Assembly: GCF_003417535.1 (NCBI RefSeq)
Contig: NZ_QVLS01000003.1
Location: 186,001 to 250,000, forward strand
Length of the DNA stretch: 64,000 nucleotides
Reading direction: 5' to 3'
DNA from: Hydrogenophaga borbori
GTDB taxonomy: Bacteria; Pseudomonadota; Gammaproteobacteria; Burkholderiales; Burkholderiaceae_C
The position numbers were made by a program, and so were the translations under genes. Below, piece after piece: positions 13,550 through 22,253 of this stretch (positions within the stretch are counted from its first letter, which is position 1; each line of letters begins with the position of its first letter). The notes beneath the pieces are model-generated. The model searched no databases. It was given only the letters and a program-made list of their open reading frames with translations, and had not been told where the DNA came from.

Positions 13550-15576
13550 CCGAAGAAGACCGCGCTGGAGGTGTCGACGTGGTGACCGCTCAGCAGGAGC
13601 TCCTTGCCGTCCCGCGTCATCGCGGTGGCCAGACCGAGCCACTGGTTGCCCAGGGGCGTGGGCGCCTTCAGCCGCGCCTTGAGCACCAGGGGCTGGCTGG
13701 CGTCGGGGTTCGCCACGAAGCAGTAGGCCGCACCGGCGTCGGCCGGCGATTCGAGCGGCTGCGCGTCTTCCAGCGCGACCTCCGCCGCCCGCTGCAGGCC
13801 CTTGTGCCGGGCGCCGTCCTCGCTGGCCCCGACAAGCAGCTGCGGACCGTTGGCGCTCACCAGCGACACGCTGATGCCGAAGCGGTCGTTCGCGTGCGGC
13901 GTGTGCGCCAGCAGGACCGAGTGCTCGCTCCAGGCCGTGCCCTGGCGCCGGTACACGATCACCTGGCCCGCGGCGGAACGGATCGGGCCGCCGTCCTGCG
14001 GGTCGTAGCCCTTCTCGGCGTAGCCCACCGCCAGCCAGTCGCCGCCCGCGCCCATCGACACGGCGCCACCAAAGCCCCGGTAGGCGGGGGATGAGGGCGC
14101 GGGGTTGGGCGTGACCGGCGAGGACCGGTTGGCCTGCGGCGCAAAACCCGCCGCCAGCGGGTCCGGCTTGGCCGCGCCGGACCAGAGCCAGGCCAAGTCA
14201 TAGATCAGCACGCCACCGGCCAGCTGCCCGTTGAAGGAGGCGCGCGGCGCGCCCACGGCGACCCGCTGGGCCGACTGGTCCGCCGTGAGGGCCGCACCGA
14301 AGAACACACCGGTCGACCCCGGCTGCACCGGCGGCTTGACATAGGCCTTGAAGCTGTACAGATCGCCGCTGGCCGCGTACGCGTACACCGCGCCGCGGTC
14401 TTCGGCGCTGCGGTCGTTCAGGGCGTCCGCCTCGGCCGTGCCGTAGCGGTAGGCGCCACCCTCCGCGCCGCCGTCCTCGTTGGGCGCGCCAACGATCAGC
14501 TGCCCCTCGTTGCCGATGGCGACCGCGGTGCCGAAGGCGTCCTTCGCCCCGGCATTGGGGGCCTTGATGCGCGCCACCAGGTTCCAGCCGCCGCCGCTGG
14601 CGTGGCGGTACACCTGCACCGCGCCCGAATCATTCACCGGCGCCGTGCCCGCGGGCGGGTTGGGGTTGACGCCGTCCAGGGCGGTCGGCGCGTCGTCGCC
14701 CGGTACGCCCACCGCGAGCCATTGCCCGTTGGCCGACAGGGCCACACTGGCGCCGAAATGGTCGAGCGCCGCGCCGTTCACCCGCGCCAGCGTGAGCGGC
14801 AGCGGCGACCAGGCGGCGCTGTCCACCGCGCGCTCGTACAGCAGCACCATGCCGCGCTCGCCATTGGCGCCCGGCAAGCCCACCGCCAGCACCTGCGCGG
14901 TGCCGCGCTGGCCGCTGGCCATGGCGCGCGCCACCTGGGTGCCATCGTCGACGTCGGCGGTGGCGGAGACGATGGCGCTGGCGAGGTCGCCGCTCACCAC
15001 GGCGGTGCCCCTGCCCAGGGTGCAGCCGCTGGCGCCGCAGGCGGTGACGCGGTACTGGTGGGTGACCGCCTCCGCCAGGCTCAGGTTGGTGAAGGTGATC
15101 GAAGGGCCCTGGGACTGCGCCACCTCGGTGAAGCGGTCGGTGCCGTCGAGCGCATCGGCGTCGCGCTCGATGCGGTAGCTGGAGGCGCCCGCGACGGCGG
15201 GCCAATCGAGCTTCAGGCCGCGCTGCGGCACGGCCGTGATGCTCAGCGTGAAGCCCGCGGGGCCTCCGGTGCCGGGATCGGGAATCGGCCCCGTGCCCGA
15301 GCCGGGCGGCGGTGCCGCCGGTGGCGAACCCGAGGGGGCCGGCGAGGCGGGCGGCGGGGGCGGCGGCGTCGGGGTGCCCGGAGCGGGGCTCGGACTCGGA
15401 CTCGGACTCGGACTCGGACTCGGACTCTGGCTTGGACTGGGACTGGGCGTGGCGGACGAACCGCCGCCCGATCCCTCGCGGTGCTGGGGGTCGTCCACCC
15501 CACCACCACAAGCACTCAGGTACGCCACCGCCATCGCGGCCGCGAACCACTGCATCGAACGACGCCCCATCTGCAT
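13543..15576 (-). CDS. FG-GAP repeat lipoprotein, tandem paralog 1
   Basis: 677 residues. The N-terminus MQMGRRSMQWFAAAMAVAYL then SACGGG is a lipoprotein signal (Cys23 followed by glycines). A linker of Ser-Pro repeats and a proline stretch follow (to about residue 90), then a fibronectin-III-like segment (QRGLKLDWPAVAGASSYRIE) and a C-terminal half made of FG-GAP/beta-propeller blades such as DHFGASVALSANGQWLAVGV and DAFGTAVAIGNEGQLIVGAP. It is probably surface-exposed; the role is unknown. It is a clear duplicate of the neighbour at 15609, with 32 bases between them. The open frame reaches 16272 but the ATG at 15576 aligns with the paralog's start; ATG 15570 is possible. Confidence 0.85.
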   Translation of the reverse strand: MQMGRRSMQWFAAAMAVAYLSACGGGVDDPQHREGSGGGSSATPSPSPSQSPSPSPSPSPSPSPAPGTPTPPPPPPASPAPSGSPPAAPPPGSGTGPIPDPGTGGPAGFTLSITAVPQRGLKLDWPAVAGASSYRIERDADALDGTDRFTEVAQSQGPSITFTNLSLAEAVTHQYRVTACGASGCTLGRGTAVVSGDLASAIVSATADVDDGTQVARAMASGQRGTAQVLAVGLPGANGERGMVLLYERAVDSAAWSPLPLTLARVNGAALDHFGASVALSANGQWLAVGVPGDDAPTALDGVNPNPPAGTAPVNDSGAVQVYRHASGGGWNLVARIKAPNAGAKDAFGTAVAIGNEGQLIVGAPNEDGGAEGGAYRYGTAEADALNDRSAEDRGAVYAYAASGDLYSFKAYVKPPVQPGSTGVFFGAALTADQSAQRVAVGAPRASFNGQLAGGVLIYDLAWLWSGAAKPDPLAAGFAPQANRSSPVTPNPAPSSPAYRGFGGAVSMGAGGDWLAVGYAEKGYDPQDGGPIRSAAGQVIVYRRQGTAWSEHSVLLAHTPHANDRFGISVSLVSANGPQLLVGASEDGARHKGLQRAAEVALEDAQPLESPADAGAAYCFVANPDASQPLVLKARLKAPTPLGNQWLGLATAMTRDGKELLLSGHHVDTSSAVFFGY
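15389..15424 (-). repeat. six tandem copies of CTCGGA encoding the Ser-Pro linker
   Basis: Six uninterrupted hexamers encode part of the (SP)n stretch of the first FG-GAP lipoprotein; on the coding strand the unit is TCCGAG in frame as Ser-Pro pairs. In-frame hexamers allow length change by slippage without frameshift. The paralog's linker at 17450-17550 is Ala/Pro/Ser-rich but not exactly repeated. Confidence 0.9.
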
Positions 15577-15608
15577 TCCTTTTTCCTTGGTTGAGTGGTC
15601 GAGAAGGC

Positions 15609-17675
15609 TCAGTAGCCAAAAAAGATCAGGTTCGGAAAGCGCGCGCGCGGGTCGCCGTCGTAGGCACCGCTCAACAGGGATTCGTTGCCGTCCTGTGTCA
15701 GCGCCGTGGCCTGGCCGAGCCACTGCTGGTTTTGCGGATCGGGCGACTTCAGGCGCGCCTTCAGCACCAGCGGCTGACCGGGGTCGCTGGCATTGCCCAC
15801 GAAGCAGTAGGCCGCGCCGGCTTCCGCCGGCGATGCGATGTCCACGGGCACGATGTCCGCCGCGCGCATCAGGCCCTGGTGCGGGGCACCGTCTTCGGGC
15901 GTGCCGACCAGCAGCTGGGGCCCGTTGGCGCCATTGACCAGGGCCAGGCTGGAGCCGAAGCGGTCGTTGGCGCGCGGGGCCGGCGCCACCGGCGAGGAAT
16001 GCCAGGTCCAGGCGTTGTTCTGGAACCGGTACACGGCCACCTGGCCCGCGTTCGCGGGCAGGGTCTGCCCGGTCTGCGGCACCAGGCCACCCTTCTCGGC
16101 GTAGCCGGCGGCCAGCCAGTTGCCGTCGGCGCTCATGGACAGGGCGCCGCCCAGGCCGCGGTAGGCGGGGGACAAAGGGCTGGTGCTGGCATCCACGCGG
16201 CGATCGCCCCCGGGGCCGACGGTTTGCAGCAGGTTCCACCGCGTCCAGGGAGGATCGGATGGCGGGGCCCACGACACGCTGTAGAACGCCACCCCCCCGG
16301 CGAGCGCGCCGTCGTAGGACGCGCGGGGCGCGCCCACGGCCACCCGCTGCCCGGTCGCGTCCATGGCGAGCGCGGCACCGAAGTACATCGACGACTGGGA
16401 CGCATCGGTGACCAGGGGTTTCACATAGGCGTCAAAGGCATAGCCCTGCGCGGTGTTCGCGTAGGCGTACACCGCGCCCCGGTCCTGGATATTGGTGGGG
16501 CCATCGCCCAGTTCGGGTGAGTCGGCGGAGGATGGCTGGTACACGCCCGGGTCCGCCGCGCTGTCCTCGTTGGGCGCGCCCACGAGCAGGTGGCCCTGGT
16601 CGCTGATGGCCACGGCGGTGCCGAAGGCGTCGCCCGCCCCCGCGTTGAGGGCCTTGAAGCGGGCATGCGGTGTCCAGCCCTGGCCCGCCACGTACTGGTA
16701 GACCTGCACCGCGCCCGAATCCTGCACCTCGCGCGCCAGCGCCGAGGGCTGGGGGTTGACGCCCGTGCCCGCAGTGGCATGGTCGTCGCCCGGCACGCCC
16801 ACCGCGAGCCAGAGCCCATGGGGCGACAGGGCCACGCTGGCGCCGAAGAAGTCACCCAAGGCCGCCTGCGGCAGCGACAGGGTCTGGACCTCGGTCCAGG
16901 CCCCGCCCTGCGGCAGGCGTTCGTAAACCTTGACCAGGCCCATGCCTTGGTTCGCCCCTGGCAGGCCCACGGCCAGCACATGCCGCACGACGTCCTGGTC
17001 GCGCAGGGCCGTGGCCATCACGCGCGCCCGGTTGCCGCCGGAGTCGTCCACCGGGTTGGACACGCTGTCGATCGAGGCGGCCAGGTCGCCACTCACCGTG
17101 GCGAAGGCCGTGGCCAGGGTGGTGCCGTTGTCCGCCAACGCGCGGATGCGGTACCGGTGGTTCATGGCCTCGACGAGGCGCAGGTCGGTGAAGGTGTGCG
17201 ACTGCGTCGGCGCCGCGGCGCCGGCCACGGCCGTCGAACCGAAGTTGTCGACACCGTCGGTGGCGTCGACGTCCCGGTCGATCCGGTAGTTGAAAGCGCC
17301 TGTGACCGCGGTCCAATCGAGCTTCAGGCCGCGCTGGGGCGCGGCCGTGATCGTCAAGGTGAAGGGGGTGGCGCCCGCACCAGAGCCGGGGTCGGGAATG
17401 GGCGCGCTGCCCGAACCCGGCGGCGGCGCGGCCGGCGGTGTGCCGGCGGGCGGTGGTGCGGGGACGGGGGCCGGGGATGGCGCCGGTGCAGGCGATGGGG
17501 ATGGCGATGGCGCGGGGCTGCCGCCCGGGGCCGGGCTGGGGCTTGTACTGGGGCTCGCGGAGTTGCCCGATCCGCCACTGGGGCCGGCATCGCCCCCACC
17601 GCCCCCGCACGCGGTCACGGACACCAGCGCCATCGCCGCCGCGAACCACCCCATCGATCGACGCACCGTCTGCAT
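15609..17675 (-). CDS. FG-GAP repeat lipoprotein, tandem paralog 2
   Basis: 688 residues. Signal MQTVRRSMGWFAAAMALVSV then TACGGGGG makes a lipoprotein; an SPAPSPSPSPAP linker, a fibronectin-III-like segment (APQRGLKLDWTAVTGAFNYR) and FG-GAP blades follow (FFGASVALSPHGLWLAVGVP, DAFGTAVAISDQGHLLVGAP, FGAALAMDATGQRVAVGAPR). It ends NLIFFGY where paralog 1 ends AVFFGY. Both genes read the same way with paralog 2 upstream, so they probably form one transcript. The blades resemble integrin-alpha propellers, which bind Ca2+ and protein ligands; function here is not known. Start ATG 17675 gives the signal peptide directly. Confidence 0.85.
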   Translation of the reverse strand: MQTVRRSMGWFAAAMALVSVTACGGGGGDAGPSGGSGNSASPSTSPSPAPGGSPAPSPSPSPAPAPSPAPVPAPPPAGTPPAAPPPGSGSAPIPDPGSGAGATPFTLTITAAPQRGLKLDWTAVTGAFNYRIDRDVDATDGVDNFGSTAVAGAAAPTQSHTFTDLRLVEAMNHRYRIRALADNGTTLATAFATVSGDLAASIDSVSNPVDDSGGNRARVMATALRDQDVVRHVLAVGLPGANQGMGLVKVYERLPQGGAWTEVQTLSLPQAALGDFFGASVALSPHGLWLAVGVPGDDHATAGTGVNPQPSALAREVQDSGAVQVYQYVAGQGWTPHARFKALNAGAGDAFGTAVAISDQGHLLVGAPNEDSAADPGVYQPSSADSPELGDGPTNIQDRGAVYAYANTAQGYAFDAYVKPLVTDASQSSMYFGAALAMDATGQRVAVGAPRASYDGALAGGVAFYSVSWAPPSDPPWTRWNLLQTVGPGGDRRVDASTSPLSPAYRGLGGALSMSADGNWLAAGYAEKGGLVPQTGQTLPANAGQVAVYRFQNNAWTWHSSPVAPAPRANDRFGSSLALVNGANGPQLLVGTPEDGAPHQGLMRAADIVPVDIASPAEAGAAYCFVGNASDPGQPLVLKARLKSPDPQNQQWLGQATALTQDGNESLLSGAYDGDPRARFPNLIFFGY

Positions 17676-17843
17676 GCCGCGCTCCCCAGGAAGCCGGGCC
17701 CGGGCACGCCCCCGCGGAAACGGCCGGGACGCGACCGGGCGGGCCCGCCACCCGGTCAGTCCACAAGGTAGCCAGCCGGGGCGCCCACGGGTATCCGCAG
17801 CCCGCCCGAGACCGCCCCGGCTGGACGGCCGACGGCACTATGG

Positions 17844-18587
17844 TCAGAGGCCCTGCTGGTCGGGTTCTTCGGCCCGCACAGGCGTGGCCTGCGCCAGGGC
17901 CAGCCACACGCCCAGCGGCAGCTGCGGCACCGCGCGGCGCGGCGCCTCGCGGCGCAGCTCCCAGCCACCGGCGGTGCCGGCGTCCACCAGCACGCCGCAG
18001 TCCTCGGGCACGTCGCGCTCGTCGCCCACGGGTCGGCCCTTGGCGTCGCGGCCCAGCACGTACCAGACCGCGCCCGCCATGCCCAGGTAGGCCGCGCGCT
18101 TGTCGGCCTTGCGCAGGTCGGACAGCAGGTCGGCGCGGCTCACCTTGATCTCGTGTACCACGGGCTCCAGCCAGTCGGCGCGCGAGCTGCGGCGGATCGA
18201 GTACACGTCCGGGCAGGCCACCACCCAGTCGCTGGCCAGCGGTGCGCCCTCGCGCGGCAGCGGCGCGCGCAGCGCCAGCCCGCACCAGGCCAGCCGGCCC
18301 GCGCGCGCCTGCTCCAGCGCCACGCGCTGCACCAGCGCCTCGTGCGCCGACAGCGCCGCGCGGTTGCGCGCGTAAATGCGCGCCAGCAAGGCGATGCCCT
18401 CGTCGCTCACGCGCAGGTGCTCGCGGCCCACGCCGTCGAAACAGCGCTGCAGGCAACCGGCCGCGATCAGCTCGACCTCGATGGCATCGTGGCAGGGCCA
18501 GCCGGCCGAGCGGTGCATCTCGCGCAGGCGCTGGTGGTGGCGCCGGGTCAGGGGCAGCGGCAGTGGCAACGGGGAAGGCTCGCTCAC
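17844..18587 (-). CDS. predicted PD-(D/E)xK nuclease-like protein, divergent from the helicase gene
   Basis: 247 residues from a GTG at 18587 (an ATG at 18620 would add 11). The N-terminal third looks helical, with REMHRSAGWPCHDAIEVELI and LRVSDEGIALLARIYARNRA, suggesting a winged-helix-like DNA contact. The C-terminal half has DWVVACPDVYSIRRSSRADW followed by VVHEIKVSRADLLSDLRKAD, giving the Asp...Glu-x-Lys spacing of PD-(D/E)xK nucleases, and then a YLGMAGAVWYVLG strand like the MmcB family. Its 5' end is only 10-43 bases from the divergent helicase, suggesting shared control. I do not recognise a named family with certainty. Confidence 0.65.
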   Translation of the reverse strand: MSEPSPLPLPLPLTRRHHQRLREMHRSAGWPCHDAIEVELIAAGCLQRCFDGVGREHLRVSDEGIALLARIYARNRAALSAHEALVQRVALEQARAGRLAWCGLALRAPLPREGAPLASDWVVACPDVYSIRRSSRADWLEPVVHEIKVSRADLLSDLRKADKRAAYLGMAGAVWYVLGRDAKGRPVGDERDVPEDCGVLVDAGTAGGWELRREAPRRAVPQLPLGVWLALAQATPVRAEEPDQQGL

Positions 18588-18629
18588 CGCGCCATTGTCC
18601 TTCCTGTCCTTCCGTATCATCCCCGCTCC

Positions 18630-20894
18630 GTGTCCGCCGAACCCGTCCCCGAGCCCCTGCGCGTCGCCGTGCGGCGCCTGTGCGACTTCGCGGCGCGCGC
18701 GGGCGACCTCGACCACCGCTTCACGCCTGCACCCAGCGCCTTCGAGGGCATCGCGGGCCACGCCAGCGTGGCCGCGCGCCGCCCCGCGCACTACCAGCGC
18801 GAGCGCACGCTCTCGGGCCTGTGCGAGGGCCTGCTGCTGCAGGGCCGAGCCGACGGCTACGACCCCCAGGCCCGCCGCCTCGACGAAACCAAGACCCACC
18901 GCGGCGACCCGGCCCTCATCGCGCCCAACCGCCAGGCCCTGCACTGGGCGCAGGCCCAGGTCTACGGCTGGCTGCTGTGCGAAGCCGAGGGCCTGGCATC
19001 GATCGAACTCGCGCTGGTCTACTACGACATCGACAGCGGCCATGAAACGGTGCACACGCGCCAGGCCACGCGCGAGGCCCTGCAGGCCTTCACGCAAGGC
19101 CTGTGCGCGCGCTACCGCGACTGGGCGCGGCAGGAAGCCGCGCACCGCCGCGCGCGCGACGCTGCGCTGGCCGCCACGCCCTTTCCCTTCCGCGACTACC
19201 GCGCCGGCCAGCGCGAACTCACCGAGGCGGTGTTTCGCGCCCAGCGCGCGGGCCGCCACCTGCTGGCGCAGGCGCCCACCGGCATCGGCAAGACCGTGGC
19301 CACGCTCTTCGGTGCGCTGCGCGCCATGCCGCTGGTGCGCAGCGACCAGCTGCTGGTGCTCACGCCCAAGACCACCGGCCGCGCCATCGCCCTCGACGGC
19401 CTGCGCCGGCTGAAGGCCCAGCCGCTGCGCGTGCTGGAGCGCCTGGCGCGCGAAAAGGCCTGCGAGCACCCCGACAAGGCCTGCCACGGCGAGTCCTGCC
19501 CGCTCGCGCAGGGCTTCTACGACCGCCTGGACGGTGCGCGCCAGGCCGCCGTGCGGCGCGCCTGGCTGGACCGCGAGGCCCTGCGCGACATCGCGCTGGC
19601 GCACCGCATCTGCCCCTACTACCTCGCCCAGGAAATGCAGCGCTGGGCCGACGTGGTGGTGGGCGACGTGAACCACTGGTTCGACCTCAGCGCCCAGGCC
19701 TGGTCGCTCGCCCAGGCCGAGGGCTGGCGCGTGCAGCTGCTGCTCGACGAAGCCCACAACCTCGCCGAGCGCGCGCGCGCCATGTACAGCGCCGAGCTGG
19801 ACCCGCTGCGCTTCGGCGCCTGGCGCGCGCAGGCACCGCAGGCGCTGAAATCCAGCCTGGACGCGGTGCACCGCGCCTGGGGCGCGCTGGCCCTGGACGG
19901 GCCCGGCACCACCACGCTCGACGACGCCCTGCCCGCCGCCTTCATGGCCACCCTGGGCCGCCACGCCGCCACCCTCAGCGACTTCATGGCGCGCCACCCG
20001 CAGGCCGCCGCCACGCTGCAGCCTTGGCTGTTCGAGGCCCTGCACTTCCTGCGCGTGGCCGAGCGCTTCGGCGCGCATTCGGTGGTGGAGCGATCGCCCG
20101 GCCCGCCCGCGCGGCGCGGCAAGCCGCGCCCGCGCCTGGCGCTGCGCTGCCTGCTGCCGGCCGAGCTGCTCGCACCGCGCTGGGCCGGCGCGCACGCGGC
20201 CACGCTGTTCTCGGCCACGCTGGCGCCCATGGCGCATACCCAGCGCCTGCTCGGCCTGCCCGACCCCGTGGCGCGGCTCGACGTGGCCTCGCCCTTCGAT
20301 CCGGCGCAGTGGTCGGTGCGCGTGGCGCACGGCCTGTCCACACGCTGGGCCGACCGCGCGCGCACCCTGCCGCGCCTGGTGGACGAACTTGGCGCGCACT
20401 ACCGCGCGCACCCGGGCAACCACCTGGCCTTCTTCAGCAGCTTCGACTACCTCACGCAGGCGCTGGAGGCGTTTCGCGCCGTCCTGCCTGACGTGCCCGT
20501 GTGGTCCCAGTCGCGCAGCATGGACGAGGCCGCGCGAGAGGCCTTCATCGCGCGCTTCGTCGAAGGGGGTCGGGGCATGGGCTTCGCGGTGCTGGGCGGC
20601 GTGTTCGGCGAGGGCATCGACCTGCCCGGCTCGCGCCTGGTGGGCGTGAGCATCGCCACCCTGGGCCTGCCGCCGCCCGACCCCTTGAGCGAGGCCCTGC
20701 GCGAGCGCCTGCAGCGGGCCGGCGCCCAGGGCTGGGCCGACGCCTACCTTTACCCCGGCCTGCACAAGGTGGTGCAGGCCGCCGGCCGCCTGATCCGCAC
20801 GCCCGAGGACCGCGGCACGCTGCTGCTGCTCGACGAGCGCTTCGCCAGCCCCGAGGTGCGCGCGCTGCTGCCGCCTTGGTGGGGCGTGGCCTGA
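18630..20894 (+). CDS. Fe-S superfamily 2 DNA helicase (DinG/XPD type) with N-terminal Cas4/RecB-like nuclease domain
   Basis: 754 residues from a GTG at 18630. Residues 60-140 carry GRADGYDPQARRLDETKTHR and QAQVYGWLLCEAEG: Asp, Glu-x-Lys and the Q-x3-Y motif of RecB/Cas4-type exonucleases. The helicase core has Walker A QAPTGIGKT, four cysteines of an Fe-S cluster (KACEHPDKACHGESC then RICPYY), DEAH, and motif VI QAAGRLIRTPEDRG. Likely a 5'-3' structure-processing helicase-nuclease in repair. It is divergent from a second PD-(D/E)xK candidate. The frame is open upstream to 18153 only because that DNA is antisense to the neighbour. Confidence 0.85.
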   Translation: MSAEPVPEPLRVAVRRLCDFAARAGDLDHRFTPAPSAFEGIAGHASVAARRPAHYQRERTLSGLCEGLLLQGRADGYDPQARRLDETKTHRGDPALIAPNRQALHWAQAQVYGWLLCEAEGLASIELALVYYDIDSGHETVHTRQATREALQAFTQGLCARYRDWARQEAAHRRARDAALAATPFPFRDYRAGQRELTEAVFRAQRAGRHLLAQAPTGIGKTVATLFGALRAMPLVRSDQLLVLTPKTTGRAIALDGLRRLKAQPLRVLERLAREKACEHPDKACHGESCPLAQGFYDRLDGARQAAVRRAWLDREALRDIALAHRICPYYLAQEMQRWADVVVGDVNHWFDLSAQAWSLAQAEGWRVQLLLDEAHNLAERARAMYSAELDPLRFGAWRAQAPQALKSSLDAVHRAWGALALDGPGTTTLDDALPAAFMATLGRHAATLSDFMARHPQAAATLQPWLFEALHFLRVAERFGAHSVVERSPGPPARRGKPRPRLALRCLLPAELLAPRWAGAHAATLFSATLAPMAHTQRLLGLPDPVARLDVASPFDPAQWSVRVAHGLSTRWADRARTLPRLVDELGAHYRAHPGNHLAFFSSFDYLTQALEAFRAVLPDVPVWSQSRSMDEAAREAFIARFVEGGRGMGFAVLGGVFGEGIDLPGSRLVGVSIATLGLPPPDPLSEALRERLQRAGAQGWADAYLYPGLHKVVQAAGRLIRTPEDRGTLLLLDERFASPEVRALLPPWWGVA

Positions 20895-20906
20895 AGCGGT
20901 CGCGGA

Positions 20907-22226
20907 TCAGCCGTCCAGGCGCGCGTCGGGCGCTTCGGCATCGTCCGGCGGCAGCGGGGTCACCCGCACGCGCGCGATGCGCCGGCCGTCCAGTTCCACC
21001 ACCTCGAAGCGCCAGCCCGCGCCGTCCACGTGCTGCCCCTGGTGCAGCAGCTCGCCGGCCATGGAGTGCATCAGCCCCGCCACGGTGGCGTAGCGGCCCC
21101 GGTCCTCGTCGGGCAGCGCGTCGATCTCCAGCCTCGACTTCAGCTCGGCCACCGGCATCGCGCCGTCCACCTGCCAGCTGCCGTCCTCGCAAGGGTGCGC
21201 CCAGGCGTCCACCGGCTGCTCGGGCGAGAGCTCGCCCGTGATCGCCTCCAGCATGTCCAGCGGCGTCAGCAGGCCCTGCACCACGCCGTACTCGTCCACC
21301 ACGAAGGCCATGCGCGTGGCCCGCGCGCGGAACTGCTCCAGCAGTTCCATGCCGGTGAGCGTCTCGGGCACGAACACCGCCGGCTGCGCGAGCGGGCCCA
21401 CCGGCCCCCGCTCGCCCCCGGCCTGCAGGGCCAGCAGGCGCGGCACGTGGATCACGCCCACCACGTCCTCCAGCCCGCCGCGGCACACCGGGTACCAGGA
21501 GTGCCCCGAGGCCGCGGCCTGGCGCACCGCGTCGTCCACGCCGATCGCCGCATCCAGCCATTCGATGTCCGAGGCCCGCACCATGATGGAGGTGAGCAGG
21601 CGCTCGTCCAGGCCGAACACGTTGCGCACCATGCGGTGCTCCTGCGCTTCGATGATGCCGGCGTCCACGCCCTCGGCCAGGCTGGCCTGGATCTCTTCTT
21701 CCGTGACCACCTGCGCGGCGCTGTTGTCCACGCGCAGGGCCTTCAGCACCCCCTGGGTGGTGTGCGTCAGCAACCACACGAAGGGCTTGGCGCCGCGCGC
21801 CACGGCCGCCATGGGCCGCGAGACCCAGCGCGCCACGGCCTCGGGGTAGAGCTGGCCGATGCGCTTGGGCACCAGTTCACCGAACACGATGGTGATGAAG
21901 GTGATGACCGTGACCACCAGCGCCGTGGCCAGCACGCCGGCCACGCTGCCCTTGAGGCCCAGCGACTGGAACCACAGGCCCAGGTCGTCGCTGAACGCCG
22001 CCTCGCCCACGATGCCGTTGAGCATGCCGATGGAAGTGATGCCCACCTGCACCGAGGACAGGAATTGCGTGGGGTTGTCGAGCAGGTCGAGCGCGGTGCG
22101 CGCGCCCTTGTCGCCGGCCTCGGCCATGGCCGCCAGGCGGGCCTTGCGGCTGGACGCCAGCGCGAGCTCGGACATCGCAAAAGCGCCGTTGAGCAGCGTC
22201 AGGAAAACGATGAGGACGGTATCCAT
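20907..22226 (-). CDS. HlyC/CorC (CNNM) family membrane protein, DUF21-CBS-CorC
   Basis: 439 residues. The DUF21 membrane domain (residues 1-190) has hydrophobic segments MDTVLIVFLTLLNGAFAMSE, TSIGMLNGIVGEAAFSDDL and VVTVITFITIVFGELVPKR; two CBS repeats follow (RMVRNVFGLDERLLTSIMVR, TRMAFVVDEYGVVQGLLTPL) and a C-terminal CorC_HlyC domain (DGSWQVDGAMPVAEL and VAGLMHSMAGELLHQGQ). The family is tied to Mg2+/Co2+ homeostasis; the hemolysin name is historical. The ATG at 22226 is 27 bases from divergent apaH. The longer open frame to 23336 is antisense to apaH. Confidence 0.92.
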   Translation of the reverse strand: MDTVLIVFLTLLNGAFAMSELALASSRKARLAAMAEAGDKGARTALDLLDNPTQFLSSVQVGITSIGMLNGIVGEAAFSDDLGLWFQSLGLKGSVAGVLATALVVTVITFITIVFGELVPKRIGQLYPEAVARWVSRPMAAVARGAKPFVWLLTHTTQGVLKALRVDNSAAQVVTEEEIQASLAEGVDAGIIEAQEHRMVRNVFGLDERLLTSIMVRASDIEWLDAAIGVDDAVRQAAASGHSWYPVCRGGLEDVVGVIHVPRLLALQAGGERGPVGPLAQPAVFVPETLTGMELLEQFRARATRMAFVVDEYGVVQGLLTPLDMLEAITGELSPEQPVDAWAHPCEDGSWQVDGAMPVAELKSRLEIDALPDEDRGRYATVAGLMHSMAGELLHQGQHVDGAGWRFEVVELDGRRIARVRVTPLPPDDAEAPDARLDG

Positions 22227-22253
22227 GGCAGGGGGGGTACCCATAATCGGGCG

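Noticed and set aside
11695-14094. 799-codon plus-strand frame over the metal ATPase
   Set aside because: Same strand but shifted frame; Arg/Gly/Ala-rich without domains, while the other frame gives every P-type ATPase motif.
15389-15424. tandem hexamers considered as part of a CRISPR-like array
   Set aside because: No spacers; the units are contiguous and code for Ser-Pro inside a lipoprotein linker.
18588-20765. long upstream part of a 973-codon minus-strand frame
   Set aside because: It is antisense to the Fe-S helicase. Only the part from 18587 (or 18620) down to 17844 shows protein-like composition.
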